This document shows positions 16,353 through 25,113 of a stretch of DNA of 39,367 bases, one piece after another. Location of the stretch: contig MSXT01000071.1 of NCBI GenBank assembly GCA_002083595.1, positions 1-39,367 on the forward strand, in the 5' to 3' direction. This stretch comes from Proteobacteria bacterium ST_bin16. GTDB taxonomy: Bacteria; Pseudomonadota; Gammaproteobacteria; Burkholderiales; Nitrosomonadaceae. The notes under the pieces were generated by a model that worked only from the letters and a program-made list of their open reading frames with translations, was not told the DNA's origin and did not search any database. The translations under genes were made by a program, and so were the position numbers. Within the stretch, counting starts at the first letter, position 1, and each line of letters opens with the position of its first letter.

Positions 16353-16745
16353 ATGGATAAATTGGGACTTCCGATTGTTTTATTGGCGGCTTTATGGGGT
16401 GCTGTCAATACCACACTCAGCTTCTTTCAAATCATCAACGCCAGACGCGACATGATGTTTGAATTGATCGACAAATGCGGCCGTTGCCCGGAACAAACAC
16501 TCGGTCCGGTAGAAATCTATCTGACCAACCTGCTGCCGCTTACGGTCGGCAACATCATTTTTCTTTACTTGATCAGCTATGTGATCGTATCCATTCCACG
16601 CCACATGAAAATCGAAAATGACGAAGAAGCCAAACGGCTAAAAAAAGCTTGCAATATCATTGCAGTATTACCTATTTTTGGCGCACTCTCATTTTGCGGG
16701 GGCGCCGCATTCGATTTGATGATGCTGATTCGCGCCTTGAAATGA
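16353..16745 (+). CDS. Small three-helix membrane protein, unknown
   Basis: I do not recognise a named family. The 130-residue protein has hydrophobic segments at about 6-27, 58-80 and 99-125. After the first is a conserved-looking CGRC pair (Cys42, Cys45), and a charged cytoplasmic loop (RHMKIENDEEAKRLKK) lies between the second and third. AGGGGAAAG precedes the ATG at 16353. Its stop overlaps the start of the hydrolase gene (ATGA at 16742-16745), so the two are translated together, and the phosphodiesterase-like gene follows. A role in the membrane with these two enzymes is inferred only from that arrangement. Confidence 0.75.
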   Translation: MDKLGLPIVLLAALWGAVNTTLSFFQIINARRDMMFELIDKCGRCPEQTLGPVEIYLTNLLPLTVGNIIFLYLISYVIVSIPRHMKIENDEEAKRLKKACNIIAVLPIFGALSFCGGAAFDLMMLIRALK

Positions 16746-17692
16746 AAAAAAATCCCCTGCTGGCACTCGCGCTGCTATTGACGGTTTTAGCCTCCGGCGG
16801 CTGTGCTGTCATGGATAAAAACATTCCCGGCTGGACGCAATACCAGAATCTGGACAAAACCAACGTGCTGGAACTGGCATCTCGAAGCACCGGTATCGGC
16901 GAACCGGTACTGCTGATTCATGGTTTTGGCGCAAGCAGTTATAGCTGGCGGCATGTTATTGAACCGTTGGCGCAAAAGAACCGGGTCATCACTATTGATT
17001 TGAAAGGCTTCGGCGATTCACCGAAACCGCGCGATGACGCCTATTCCGTGTACGAACAAGCCAGACTGGTCAGAAACTTCATTCTCGAAAACAATTTACA
17101 GAATCTTCACATCGTGGGCCATTCCTATGGTGGCGGAGTCGCATTGGCGGTATCGATCTATTTGTCGGCATCCAATCCGGGGCTGCAAAAAAGCTTGGTA
17201 CTCATCGACAGCGTTGCCTATCCGCAGGAACTGCCCGGTTTCGTCAAAATACTCGCAACGCCAGTATTGGGGCCATTGATCACTTATGCCGTGCCCAATA
17301 CCTTCCAGGTGAAGAATCTCTTGCAGATCGTGTATTTCAATGATGACCTGATTCCGCAAGAAGCCATCGACCACTATGCCGCCGATCTCGGCAAACCCGA
17401 TGCCAAATACGCGCTGCTCACGTCGGTGCGGCAAATGTTGCCAACCGATTTGCAGCAATTCTCGGAAAACTACGCCAGCCTGACCATTCCCACCCTGATT
17501 ATCTGGAGCCGGGAAGATGAAATCGTGCCGTTGGCCGTCGGCAAAAGGCTGCATGAAACTATACCGGACTCAAAACTTGTCATCATGAGCGGCGTCGGTC
17601 ATGCCGTGCAAGAAGAAAAGCCATCGCTGCTGTTACCGCACTTGCGCAGTTTCCTGGAAGCCGGATCGCAGCGCACGGCCGTCACTCCTTAA
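16742..17692 (+). CDS. Alpha/beta-hydrolase, probable lipoprotein
   Basis: The 316-residue protein has an N-terminal membrane-targeting signal ending in LASGGC, a near-lipobox with Cys20, so it is probably anchored on the outside of the inner membrane or carried to the outer membrane. The hydrolase core shows the oxyanion HGFG loop, nucleophile Ser in GHSYGGGVALA, acidic residue in SREDEIVPL and His in GVGHAVQEEKP. These form a complete Ser-Asp-His triad. The substrate is unknown; esters or lipids are typical. The ATG at 16742 overlaps the preceding stop (ATGA), which argues against the longer reading from 16649. The next gene starts 51 bases downstream on the same strand. Confidence 0.85.
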   Translation: MKKNPLLALALLLTVLASGGCAVMDKNIPGWTQYQNLDKTNVLELASRSTGIGEPVLLIHGFGASSYSWRHVIEPLAQKNRVITIDLKGFGDSPKPRDDAYSVYEQARLVRNFILENNLQNLHIVGHSYGGGVALAVSIYLSASNPGLQKSLVLIDSVAYPQELPGFVKILATPVLGPLITYAVPNTFQVKNLLQIVYFNDDLIPQEAIDHYAADLGKPDAKYALLTSVRQMLPTDLQQFSENYASLTIPTLIIWSREDEIVPLAVGKRLHETIPDSKLVIMSGVGHAVQEEKPSLLLPHLRSFLEAGSQRTAVTP

Positions 17693-17743
17693 ACATCCGG
17701 CGGCCCACATGATTCCTTATCCACCGTTAAAAGCGACCCAATC

Positions 17744-19954
17744 ATGAGAAATTTCCGAATCCTGACCATGAACATCCAAGCGCAAGCCTGGCCCGCAGGC
17801 CCTCATAGCGACGCCGAGTGGCGCGCCAAAGCGGCGGTCAAAGCGCTCGATCCGACGAATTTCGCGTTTGACGAGCATCCCGACGTGGTGGTGTTCAACG
17901 AAGCGGATAATGAAGATGCGAAGGAAATTCTGCAAGATGGGCTGAAGCATCTGTATCCTCATAACATTGTGTCATTCGACGGCGGCAGCGGCGACCTGGA
18001 CGACGGCGGACTGGCGATATTCAGTAAATTCGAATTCTTCGTGCTGCCGCCGTCGGAGAAAAACTTTTCCGGCAACCTCAGCCGGTTTTATCCCTACGAC
18101 AGCGTCGGTATTCCTGGTATTTTTTACCCGATGAGCGCCGGTAATGACGGTTTAGCGGAAAAAGGCGTGGCCATCGTGCAAATCAGCACCGGCTTGCACT
18201 TTGAAGCCGTCACCATTGCCTTGACGCACTTACAGGCGTTTTACGAGGAAGTCGGCGAACACCACACCATCCGCTTGCGGCAATTGAAAGTCATTGAAAG
18301 CGCGCTGATTGATCTCATTGGCGCGCCGGAAGACAACGCCAATTGGGATAAAGTCATTGTGTTGGGTGATTTGAACATCCGTGGCGATACGCCGCCCTAC
18401 TCCACCGATGGTCACGGCGAATGGACCAATGTATTCATCAACAACGGCGGCCCGTACAACAACGCCTCACAAGGCATTACCGTCCGGCAAAACCAGCTGA
18501 TTTTCACCGGACAACTGATCGACGGCTGGCGCACCTTTATGACGCCGCCGGGCGCTTTCATGGAAGCCGATCCGGGCTTGACCAACACCAATCTGAAAGA
18601 AGGCGAGCATTTACCAGCGGGATTGAAAGAGCGGCTGGATTACATCTGCTTTCCGAAGCAACGCACCAATGAGATCGGTGAAACACCGCGCCGCCTGGTC
18701 GCGCAGCACATGCGGATTTTGCCGTCCAATTTCTCCGCGCTGGATATGGCATTCGAAAGAATCCAAAGCGACCATCGCGGCATTTTGGCGCAAGTGCATT
18801 GGCAGTTTCCGTACAACACACCGAATCAAGCCAAAATCCAGAGCGGTTTTGTGCATTTTCAAGCGCCGGATTCATTGGCCAAGGTCAACATCGCCAACGA
18901 CCTGAAGATCCCCTCTCCCGGCGTGTTCCAGTGGATTTACATCCGCGAACCGGGCACCTACACGTTCACTTACTCACCCAATCTGGAAGCCGCGTTTTAT
19001 TACGACAACGCTATGTCCACCAAAATTGACCCGTTCAATCAAGTTAAATGGACAGAATTAATACCCGACCACGACTGGCTGAACAGTCTGCAACACGAAT
19101 TCCAGCTTGGCGAAACGGGCGATCAGGTCGACGTGCACCGGCCGATGTTCATCCGCCTGAAAGCCTTAGAGAGAGACGATCAATTCACCGGCAATATCGC
19201 TTTTTCCTTCATCAAACACACTGGCGAGAACCGCTTTTTGGCCATCGGCCTGCAACCGAACGATGATCCCAAAGACCCGCGGCTGCCGGTCGGCCAGAAA
19301 AACGGCGCGAACGACGAATGCTGGTTCCGCGCGCCGCTGGCTGAGCAACTGTTGAGCGGTAATCCTTACCCGGTGCAGTTTTACATCCAAAACGATTTTG
19401 CCCGGAAAATCCGCCTCAGCCTATTTGAAGGCATTGCCGCACCAGCGGCTTTTGCACAGGTAACGAATGAAGACAAACTCACTGTGATCGACTACGACCG
19501 CGCCGCCGACATCAAGGATGTATACATGCTGCTGGAACGCAGCCAGACAACGGATTTCGAATTTCTTGCCGGTTACCGCTACAGTATTTCCTACCTGAAT
19601 CACCTGGAAATCTACAGCATCGAAGACCAAAGCGGCCTCGGCGCGGACGAAATCCACCTCACCATGACCGCCGACGACATGGCCACCAACTTCCTCGACT
19701 TCACCGACGAAGACTTCGACGACGACGAACGGCGGATGCTCAACTCCTATTACCCTAAAAACACCGCATTTAACGACCGGCTCAACATCACCGTATTCGA
19801 ACTCGACAGCGGCGATGACGACGACGGCCCCTTCACCGCCACGATCCCCGCATTGAAAAAAGGTGAAAATACCCGTGAATCGTCGCTCATCATCGAAGCG
19901 GAAGGCGCGGAGTATCAGATTAGTTACAGGTTGAGCCGGAATCCGAACCGGTGA
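17744..19954 (+). CDS. Large endonuclease/exonuclease/phosphatase-fold protein with beta-rich C-terminus
   Basis: Residues 1-350 form a DNase I-like metal-dependent phosphodiesterase domain similar to bacterial sphingomyelinase C: RILTMNIQ (Asn10), VVFNEADNED (Glu53), ALTHLQAF (His162), VLGDLNIRGD (Asp209, Asn211), RLDYICF and SDHRGIL (Asp343, His344). Every catalytic residue expected of the fold is present. The remaining 390 residues are unlike anything I can name: strand-rich stretches with FTYSPNLEAAFYYD and a very acidic end (DFTDEDFDDDERR, ELDSGDDDDGPF) that could bind calcium. No signal peptide is visible, although such enzymes are often secreted. It could cleave phospholipids, phosphoesters or nucleic acid. 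It follows the lipoprotein hydrolase by 51 bases. Confidence 0.8.
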   Translation: MRNFRILTMNIQAQAWPAGPHSDAEWRAKAAVKALDPTNFAFDEHPDVVVFNEADNEDAKEILQDGLKHLYPHNIVSFDGGSGDLDDGGLAIFSKFEFFVLPPSEKNFSGNLSRFYPYDSVGIPGIFYPMSAGNDGLAEKGVAIVQISTGLHFEAVTIALTHLQAFYEEVGEHHTIRLRQLKVIESALIDLIGAPEDNANWDKVIVLGDLNIRGDTPPYSTDGHGEWTNVFINNGGPYNNASQGITVRQNQLIFTGQLIDGWRTFMTPPGAFMEADPGLTNTNLKEGEHLPAGLKERLDYICFPKQRTNEIGETPRRLVAQHMRILPSNFSALDMAFERIQSDHRGILAQVHWQFPYNTPNQAKIQSGFVHFQAPDSLAKVNIANDLKIPSPGVFQWIYIREPGTYTFTYSPNLEAAFYYDNAMSTKIDPFNQVKWTELIPDHDWLNSLQHEFQLGETGDQVDVHRPMFIRLKALERDDQFTGNIAFSFIKHTGENRFLAIGLQPNDDPKDPRLPVGQKNGANDECWFRAPLAEQLLSGNPYPVQFYIQNDFARKIRLSLFEGIAAPAAFAQVTNEDKLTVIDYDRAADIKDVYMLLERSQTTDFEFLAGYRYSISYLNHLEIYSIEDQSGLGADEIHLTMTADDMATNFLDFTDEDFDDDERRMLNSYYPKNTAFNDRLNITVFELDSGDDDDGPFTATIPALKKGENTRESSLIIEAEGAEYQISYRLSRNPNR

Positions 19955-20008
19955 AGGTGAATTCATGCGCGATCTTGCAAAACGGAGGGCACATCTCAAC
20001 ATAATGCG

Positions 20009-21532
20009 CTACGAAGGTAATACTTTACGCAGTAACCCTTCGACACGCCGATTTGCGGTCTCAAGAAGTTGCGGAAGTTTAAATTTTTTTGTCTTCGAAC
20101 TAAGCATCTGATCAATAAACATTACCGAAGTTTTAGGATCGCTATGTGCCGCAGCAACTTCACGTAAAAAAGAAACCAAGTCAATTTCTTTTTTTATAAC
20201 ACATCCCATTAAGTGTTCAAATTCTTCTATTGAAACAATCACAATGTTGATTAATGGAAGCATTTCCAATTGCTTAATTGTTGGGGAGTTTGGCCTACTT
20301 GGGTCAAAAATATCTTTATCAAACATCCGTCGAAAGTGTTCACCGGTAGCGCAACTGGTTTGTTGGCTGGTCACAATGATGAGAAAATTTTCCTTTGAGT
20401 TAATACAATCCCAATCTGGTAAGCCACCCTCGCATAACCTGGAGCTGACCATCCATCCTTGCTTCATCGCCTCTCTAACGCGTTTCAATTGCGGCCAAAC
20501 AATTGGCTTGAGATCGCTTAAGGAAAGTTTCTCCGAATATGCGGTCATTTTTGATTCAATAAACACATTAGCTTCATCATTGGTAATGATTGCCTCTACA
20601 GCATTCTTATTATTGCCTACAGCCTTCTTGTATTCCTGTTCACTCAGATACTTCAACTCAGCTTCTTTAATCAATTCAATAACATAATCCTCAAATACTT
20701 TACTAAAATGATTTGCATAATTTTCTCTATCTTCGGAAAGTCTTTTATGCACGGCTTGTTCCATGCCTCGTGCAAAAATTAACGGGTGCCAAACTACATA
20801 GTTATGCTGATTACCTCGTAATAGAGGGTATTTCGATAGCCATGGAAATTCGAATGCTTCATACCGAGGGCGAACCGCAATATTCTCAGCAACTCGATCT
20901 ACTAAGTTTTTTCTCAATTCGGAACGTAGCTCGTGAAGGTTTCGCGCAAACTCAGACATAAAACATTCAATGGCATTAGCATAAACTGACATGAGAGGAC
21001 TAAAGTAGTCTTTGTTAAAAATCATATTTCCGCTAATGACAGGTACGTATACTGAATAGCAAAGACACATAAATTCATCTGGCGTAATACCAATTCGTTG
21101 TTCAAACTGAAGCCTTACAGGATGAGTCGAATTCAGCCGGGCAATTAATGCCGGCCATCGGAGAAAATCTAAGGTTGGTTTTTTTTGGAATGATAGTTGA
21201 GCCGGTATAAGCGAACGAACCATTAAATATATGTTTCCATTTGCATCATCAGGAGGAATATTTGCTGCATTCCAAAGTTCTCGGCGACACGAATCAAACA
21301 AATCCTTTGGGCAGGATTTTCCGTCATATAAGGGAATCATTTGATCTTCCAGAACCACTTTAACAAGTAAAAACGTAATCCACGGAAGCTCTTTGAGTTC
21401 ATCTAAAAGAATTTCTTTGTGAGTAGATTGAGTTAATTCGAGCGCATGATGTACCACAGATACCGCACTGTATGAACGCAATTTGTTACGAACTTTTTTC
21501 GCAGTATCTTCATAGCTCAATTGCTGCCGCAT
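20009..21532 (-). CDS. PD-(D/E)XK nuclease-like protein, possible defence gene
   Basis: The 507-residue protein has no signal peptide or membrane helix. Residues 1-260 are mostly helical and unrecognised. In the second half, VFEDYVIELI (Glu281), AVEAIITNDE (Glu313) and NVFIESKMT (Glu326, Lys328) have the spacing and shape of a PD-(D/E)XK nuclease core, with Glu in place of the usual first Asp. Proteins with a long helical N-terminus and such a core include GapS1-like anti-phage proteins; that match is a guess. The ATG at 21532 follows a very strong GGAGGGGG. Base use is richer in A+T than in the flanking genes, and it stands alone against the strand of both neighbours, consistent with horizontal transfer. 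Confidence 0.65.
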   Translation of the reverse strand: MRQQLSYEDTAKKVRNKLRSYSAVSVVHHALELTQSTHKEILLDELKELPWITFLLVKVVLEDQMIPLYDGKSCPKDLFDSCRRELWNAANIPPDDANGNIYLMVRSLIPAQLSFQKKPTLDFLRWPALIARLNSTHPVRLQFEQRIGITPDEFMCLCYSVYVPVISGNMIFNKDYFSPLMSVYANAIECFMSEFARNLHELRSELRKNLVDRVAENIAVRPRYEAFEFPWLSKYPLLRGNQHNYVVWHPLIFARGMEQAVHKRLSEDRENYANHFSKVFEDYVIELIKEAELKYLSEQEYKKAVGNNKNAVEAIITNDEANVFIESKMTAYSEKLSLSDLKPIVWPQLKRVREAMKQGWMVSSRLCEGGLPDWDCINSKENFLIIVTSQQTSCATGEHFRRMFDKDIFDPSRPNSPTIKQLEMLPLINIVIVSIEEFEHLMGCVIKKEIDLVSFLREVAAAHSDPKTSVMFIDQMLSSKTKKFKLPQLLETANRRVEGLLRKVLPS

Positions 21533-21725
21533 ACTTATCCCCCTCCGGGTATGTATCAATTAATTCAAACAAAACATTAGTTCTATACCAGGATTCTAAG
21601 CTCGCGATGCATACCCCTCAACCGCTGTTTCGTGCAATAAATCGTTGCATCTGTGGATCAACACCCGCCGTAACACGACCCCGCTAAAATGCAATAATGC
21701 TTCTGTTATGCAATATGGTGAAAAC

Positions 21726-22319
21726 ATGATTACTTTATATGGCATTGAATGGTCACGCGCGAAATATGTCTTGTTCACGCTGGCGGAGCTGGGTCTGGAT
21801 TTTCAGCATGTCCGGATAAACCCATTCGAGAAAGAGAAATACGCGCCCTGGTATTTAAAACTGAACCCGCTGGCGCAGGTGCCCACGCTGGTCGATGGCG
21901 ATCTGGTGCTGACCGAAGCCATCGCTATCAATTTTTATCTGTCGAGAAAATACGGCGCAGGGAAGCTGTGGGCGGACCGGCTGGAGGACGAAGCGCAGAT
22001 CTACAAATGGAGTCTGTTTGCGGTCACTCAAATGGAAACGGCCTGTGTGGATCTTATTCTGCACCGGAAGGTTCTCGATGCGAAAGTTCGAAATCCGAAC
22101 ATCGTCCAGGCGGCTGAAAAGAAACTGACGAAACCGCTCGAGGTATTGAACAACCATCTCGCCGGTAAAGATTTCCTGGTGGCCGGTAAATTTACCGTCG
22201 CGGATATCAATATGGCCGGTGTTTTGTCCTATGCGCTAGGCGGCGAATTCGATTTTTCGCCCTATCACGAGGTAGTGCGGTATTTGGATGCGATTTTATC
22301 GAGACCGGCGTGCAAATAA
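21726..22319 (+). CDS. Glutathione S-transferase family protein
   Basis: GSTs join glutathione to electrophiles or reduce peroxides in the cytoplasm. The 197-residue protein has the thioredoxin-like N-terminal domain (ITLYGIEWSRAKYVLFTLAE, then LNPLAQVPTLVDGDLVLTEA with the cis-Pro and the glutathione-binding Glu/Ala). A helical C-terminal domain ends FLVAGKFTVADINMAGVL, the usual N-capping box. Ser10 of the WSRAK segment is a candidate catalytic residue. The class is uncertain. The ATG at 21726 has GGTGA upstream; a longer reading from 21645 is unlikely. It is followed by a hairpin near 22454. Confidence 0.88.
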   Translation: MITLYGIEWSRAKYVLFTLAELGLDFQHVRINPFEKEKYAPWYLKLNPLAQVPTLVDGDLVLTEAIAINFYLSRKYGAGKLWADRLEDEAQIYKWSLFAVTQMETACVDLILHRKVLDAKVRNPNIVQAAEKKLTKPLEVLNNHLAGKDFLVAGKFTVADINMAGVLSYALGGEFDFSPYHEVVRYLDAILSRPACK

Positions 22320-22453
22320 GCGGGAATTATCCCCACACCTAATGCCATCCTAATCTACCGTGCTAATCTTGGCGATATGTGTTAATTCAAGACTTGGGAT
22401 TTTAATGCTAAAGACTCGGTATCTTGTTGTACTAATTGCTGATGACCCTTTCA

Positions 22454-22483
22454 CTGGCGACGGTGCTTTCGCACCATCGCCAG
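22454..22483. terminator. Hairpin between convergent genes
   Basis: CTGGCGACGGTGC (22454-22466) pairs with GCACCATCGCCAG (22471-22483) around a TTTC loop, with one C-A mismatch. It sits between the glutathione transferase and the convergent secreted-protein gene. It lacks a T run, so termination is plausible but unproven. Confidence 0.45.
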
Positions 22484-22496
22484 CGGAAGCTGGTGG

Positions 22497-23222
22497 TTAG
22501 CGAACATTATTTATGTTTTCCGCATTAATGCTCGCAAGAATCTCGTTCAAAAGTGCTTTCGTTTGTGGGTCTGCGTTATTTCTTCTAATTTCCAGAATCT
22601 CTAAAACCTTCTTGTGCTGGCGAGCGTTTGCGAGCACAGACCACTGCGCAGCTCCACCAATTAGCACAGCATCGACATTTTCTTTTGAACTCGCGAGTTT
22701 CATTTGATCAATGATCCGTTCAACTGGCGCAGCCGATCCAGATGCCATGAAACGCCCCCAAAGGTAGTCTAGCGCAGCAGGATTATTGATCGACATAGAC
22801 TCAATAGTAGGAGGCGGTGAGGCTAGTAAAGCGCTTATTTTCTTCGCTTCTTGCGGAGATTCGGCTTTGGCCATTTGCTCCAGTGCAGCACGACATTGAG
22901 CGGAATTGCACGTCCAAAGTGCAGAATAAAGAATGTGGCGTTTGGGAATTCCAATATAGGGCTTTACCCAAGCAGAGATTCTCTCTGGGTTTGCGATGAA
23001 CACCTCCGTAAAGAAACCGGATAACGGCGCCTGAACATTGTCATTTTCAAAATACCCTCTGTCCGTTATTACCTTCAATACCGGCGCAATTTTGTCTGGC
23101 TCCGGATTGTTGTAGTAATAGGTTGTCCACTCCTCGAGGTTTTGTGTTCCTTGATCGCCTTGCGCAAAAGCATTTAAGAGAAGGAACAAGCTGATAGTGA
23201 ATGCGAGAACGAGTTTTTTCAT
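22497..23222 (-). CDS. Secreted helical protein, unknown
   Basis: The 241-residue protein starts with a clear Sec signal peptide (MKKLVLAFTISLFLLLNAFA, cleavage likely near AFA-Q). The remainder looks helical, with repeated segments such as CRAALEQMAKAESPQEAKK and VLEILEIRRNNADPQTKALL that could form a HEAT- or TPR-like array. One conserved-looking Cys pair (TCNSAQC) may form a disulphide. I cannot name a family. The ATG at 23222 is preceded by CAGGAG, so the longer frame from 23297 is rejected. It lies 71 bases after the VOC gene on the same strand, so shared transcription is possible. Confidence 0.7.
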   Translation of the reverse strand: MKKLVLAFTISLFLLLNAFAQGDQGTQNLEEWTTYYYNNPEPDKIAPVLKVITDRGYFENDNVQAPLSGFFTEVFIANPERISAWVKPYIGIPKRHILYSALWTCNSAQCRAALEQMAKAESPQEAKKISALLASPPPTIESMSINNPAALDYLWGRFMASGSAAPVERIIDQMKLASSKENVDAVLIGGAAQWSVLANARQHKKVLEILEIRRNNADPQTKALLNEILASINAENINNVR

Positions 23223-23293
23223 GATTGCTAACTCCTGAATTAGGCCATGCTGCAAAACGGCATCGGCTTGAAAGAGTTTAAGCCGCTCACCTC

Positions 23294-23779
23294 TCAACCG
23301 CGAAATGCTGCTTCGATTGCGGCAATGTCAATTTTCTTCATCGTCATCATCGCATCGAATGCCCGTTTGGCAGCTACGCGATCCGAACTGGTGAATGCTT
23401 TCGTCAGGGCAACCGGCGTAATCTGCCAAGAAATACCCCACTTGTCCTTGCACCAGCCGCAGTCGCTCTCCTGACCGCCGTTGCCGACAATCGCGTTCCA
23501 ATAGCGATCCGTTTCATTTTGATCTTCGGTCGCCACCTGAAACGAAAAAGCTTCGTTGTGTGTGAACGCTGGCCCGCCGTTTAGTCCGAGGCACGGGATG
23601 CCCATGACGGTGAACTCGACCGTCAGCACATTGCCTTCCTTGCCCGACGGATAATCCCCCGGTGCGCGATGCACCGCGCCGACTGACGAATCGGGGAATG
23701 TCTCAGCGTAAAATCGCGCGGCACCCTCAGCATCGTTGTCGTACCAGAGGCAGATCGAGTTCTTTGCAATCTTGGTCAT
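23294..23779 (-). CDS. VOC/PhnB-like (glyoxalase-fold) protein
   Basis: The 161-residue protein belongs to the 3-demethylubiquinone methyltransferase-like/PhnB group of the vicinal-oxygen-chelate fold. It shows ICLWYDNDAEGAARFYAETF, SVGAVHRAPGDYPSGKEG, FTVMGIPCLGLNGG and GNGGQESDCGWCKDKWGISW, then QITP. Most members are of unknown activity, and the demethylubiquinone name is historical. AAAGGAG precedes the ATG at 23779. It is on the same strand as the secreted-protein gene (71 bases) and follows the DUF2971 gene by 124 bases. Such genes are widely exchanged among bacteria. Confidence 0.88.
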   Translation of the reverse strand: MTKIAKNSICLWYDNDAEGAARFYAETFPDSSVGAVHRAPGDYPSGKEGNVLTVEFTVMGIPCLGLNGGPAFTHNEAFSFQVATEDQNETDRYWNAIVGNGGQESDCGWCKDKWGISWQITPVALTKAFTSSDRVAAKRAFDAMMTMKKIDIAAIEAAFRG

Positions 23780-23903
23780 GTCATTTCTCCTTTGAGTTGA
23801 GAGGTTATATAGTTTCGATGTGTTTCGCATTGTGGTCTATCGTGTTCATTCGGCAAAAAGCTTTTGGCTTCCGCCTTACATGGATTTCGTCAGCAGCGAA
23901 GGG

Positions 23904-24806
23904 TTAGATCTCCGTGTACTCAAGCTCATACGCAACCGCACTTTTTGCAGCCTGGAAGACGCGAGTGGATGGAAAATGCTTGCGCACAAGTTCCAAAAGA
24001 GCTCTTTTATCTACATCGCAAATTTGGCAACCAAGGTACAGCGCCCGGAACTCCGAAGGGCAAACAGGCACTGCATCGTAGAGCCCAGAAGATTCAGCCA
24101 ACGGGTACCATACACGCCATTCCTTCTCGTATTTCCAATGCTTGCTTTTGTAATATGCGTAGCGATGATACAGTTGACTGAAGTCGAGTTTTCGTATCGC
24201 CAATATGTCATCAAGAAACTCCTGCTCGGAGAAGAAGGGTAGCGGATTCGCGCTATATTGAACGGGCCGAGCAACGGACAGTGGATTGTCTTCCTCTGGG
24301 AGTGACCAAAATTCAAAAACTGCGCCCTTATGATCACGGGCGTAATGAGCCCACATTAGTAGGTTGTCGCGGTCCTCAGAGACGCAGAACACCCGCACCC
24401 CAGGTAAAAGCTTCTCTCGCCAGTGGCACTGGTATTCTTGCTGGGTTTCTTTGATCTTGCCCGCGAGCCATGCAAATAGGTAATCTGCCTCTCGATGCCA
24501 GCGCTCTTTCGGAAATCCATGTGTTGGGTACATCTCCCGAATCTTCAATACTAGTTGGCCCCATACATCGCTTGAATCTACTTCTGGAACTTCGGCTGCA
24601 GCGGCAATTTCACTCAATCTTTCTATGATCTTGCCGGGAAGTTTTTCGATGTCGAAGTCAAAATGCAAGCCGGACTGAATGTCGAATGGATCGTTAAAGG
24701 TCAGCGGTGACGAGTAGCGAACCGTCTGATTCGAAAGGATTGCTATAGCCGTGTCAGGAGACGTGTACTTGAAAAATGCCTTAGTTCCTGGGGTGGGTGC
24801 GTCCAT
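23904..24806 (-). CDS. DUF2971-domain protein
   Basis: The 300-residue protein matches the pattern of the DUF2971 family: FFKYTSPDTAIAILSNQTV, then RYSSPLTFNDPFDIQSGL near the start, VFCVSEDRDNLLMWAHYARD followed by HKGAVFEF in the middle, and KYEKEWRVWYP later. The NDPFD and MWAHY signatures are the most diagnostic. The biochemical role is unknown; members are scattered, strain-specific and sometimes sit next to defence or toxin genes. No membrane helix or signal is present. The start at ATG 24806 lacks a good ribosome-binding site. It ends 124 bases before the VOC gene. Confidence 0.8.
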   Translation of the reverse strand: MDAPTPGTKAFFKYTSPDTAIAILSNQTVRYSSPLTFNDPFDIQSGLHFDFDIEKLPGKIIERLSEIAAAAEVPEVDSSDVWGQLVLKIREMYPTHGFPKERWHREADYLFAWLAGKIKETQQEYQCHWREKLLPGVRVFCVSEDRDNLLMWAHYARDHKGAVFEFWSLPEEDNPLSVARPVQYSANPLPFFSEQEFLDDILAIRKLDFSQLYHRYAYYKSKHWKYEKEWRVWYPLAESSGLYDAVPVCPSEFRALYLGCQICDVDKRALLELVRKHFPSTRVFQAAKSAVAYELEYTEI

Positions 24807-25113
24807 AGTGGATCGGAGGTCTAATTACAATCAGAAATCCGAGATGACACAATAGATCATTTCAGTAGTAATAACCAAACTTGCAAAATTCAATATGTCT
24901 CCTCACCTTTTATGAAACTTCTACCAATTCATATCTTATCTCAAATAGTTTTTTAGACTCAGAAAGATCAAAAAAATCTAAACTTGCGAAGCATGGTCTC
25001 CAATCTCAGTCTCAAGCAATTGATATTAACACCCACCATAACCCAGCAATCCCCTTGAAAAACGTTTAGAATGTGCGCCCCTTTCTAGTAACTATCATCC
25101 GCAGGTACCCGTT
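24807..25113. other. Intergenic region before ybiT
   Basis: These 307 bases are A+T rich, with no convincing gene; a 62-codon plus-strand frame at 24881 has no recognisable content. Near the right end, TAGAAT (about 25066) could be a -10 element for ybiT, but no matching -35 was found. AGGT precedes the TTG start of ybiT. Confidence 0.4.

Noticed and set aside
19421..20002. A 193-codon minus-strand frame opposite the end of the phosphodiesterase-fold gene
   Set aside because: Its long Val/Glu-rich runs mirror the Asp-rich codons on the other strand; shadow frame.
24881..25069. A 62-codon plus-strand frame upstream of ybiT
   Set aside because: No ribosome-binding site, Ser/Asn-rich random-looking sequence, no match to any family I know.
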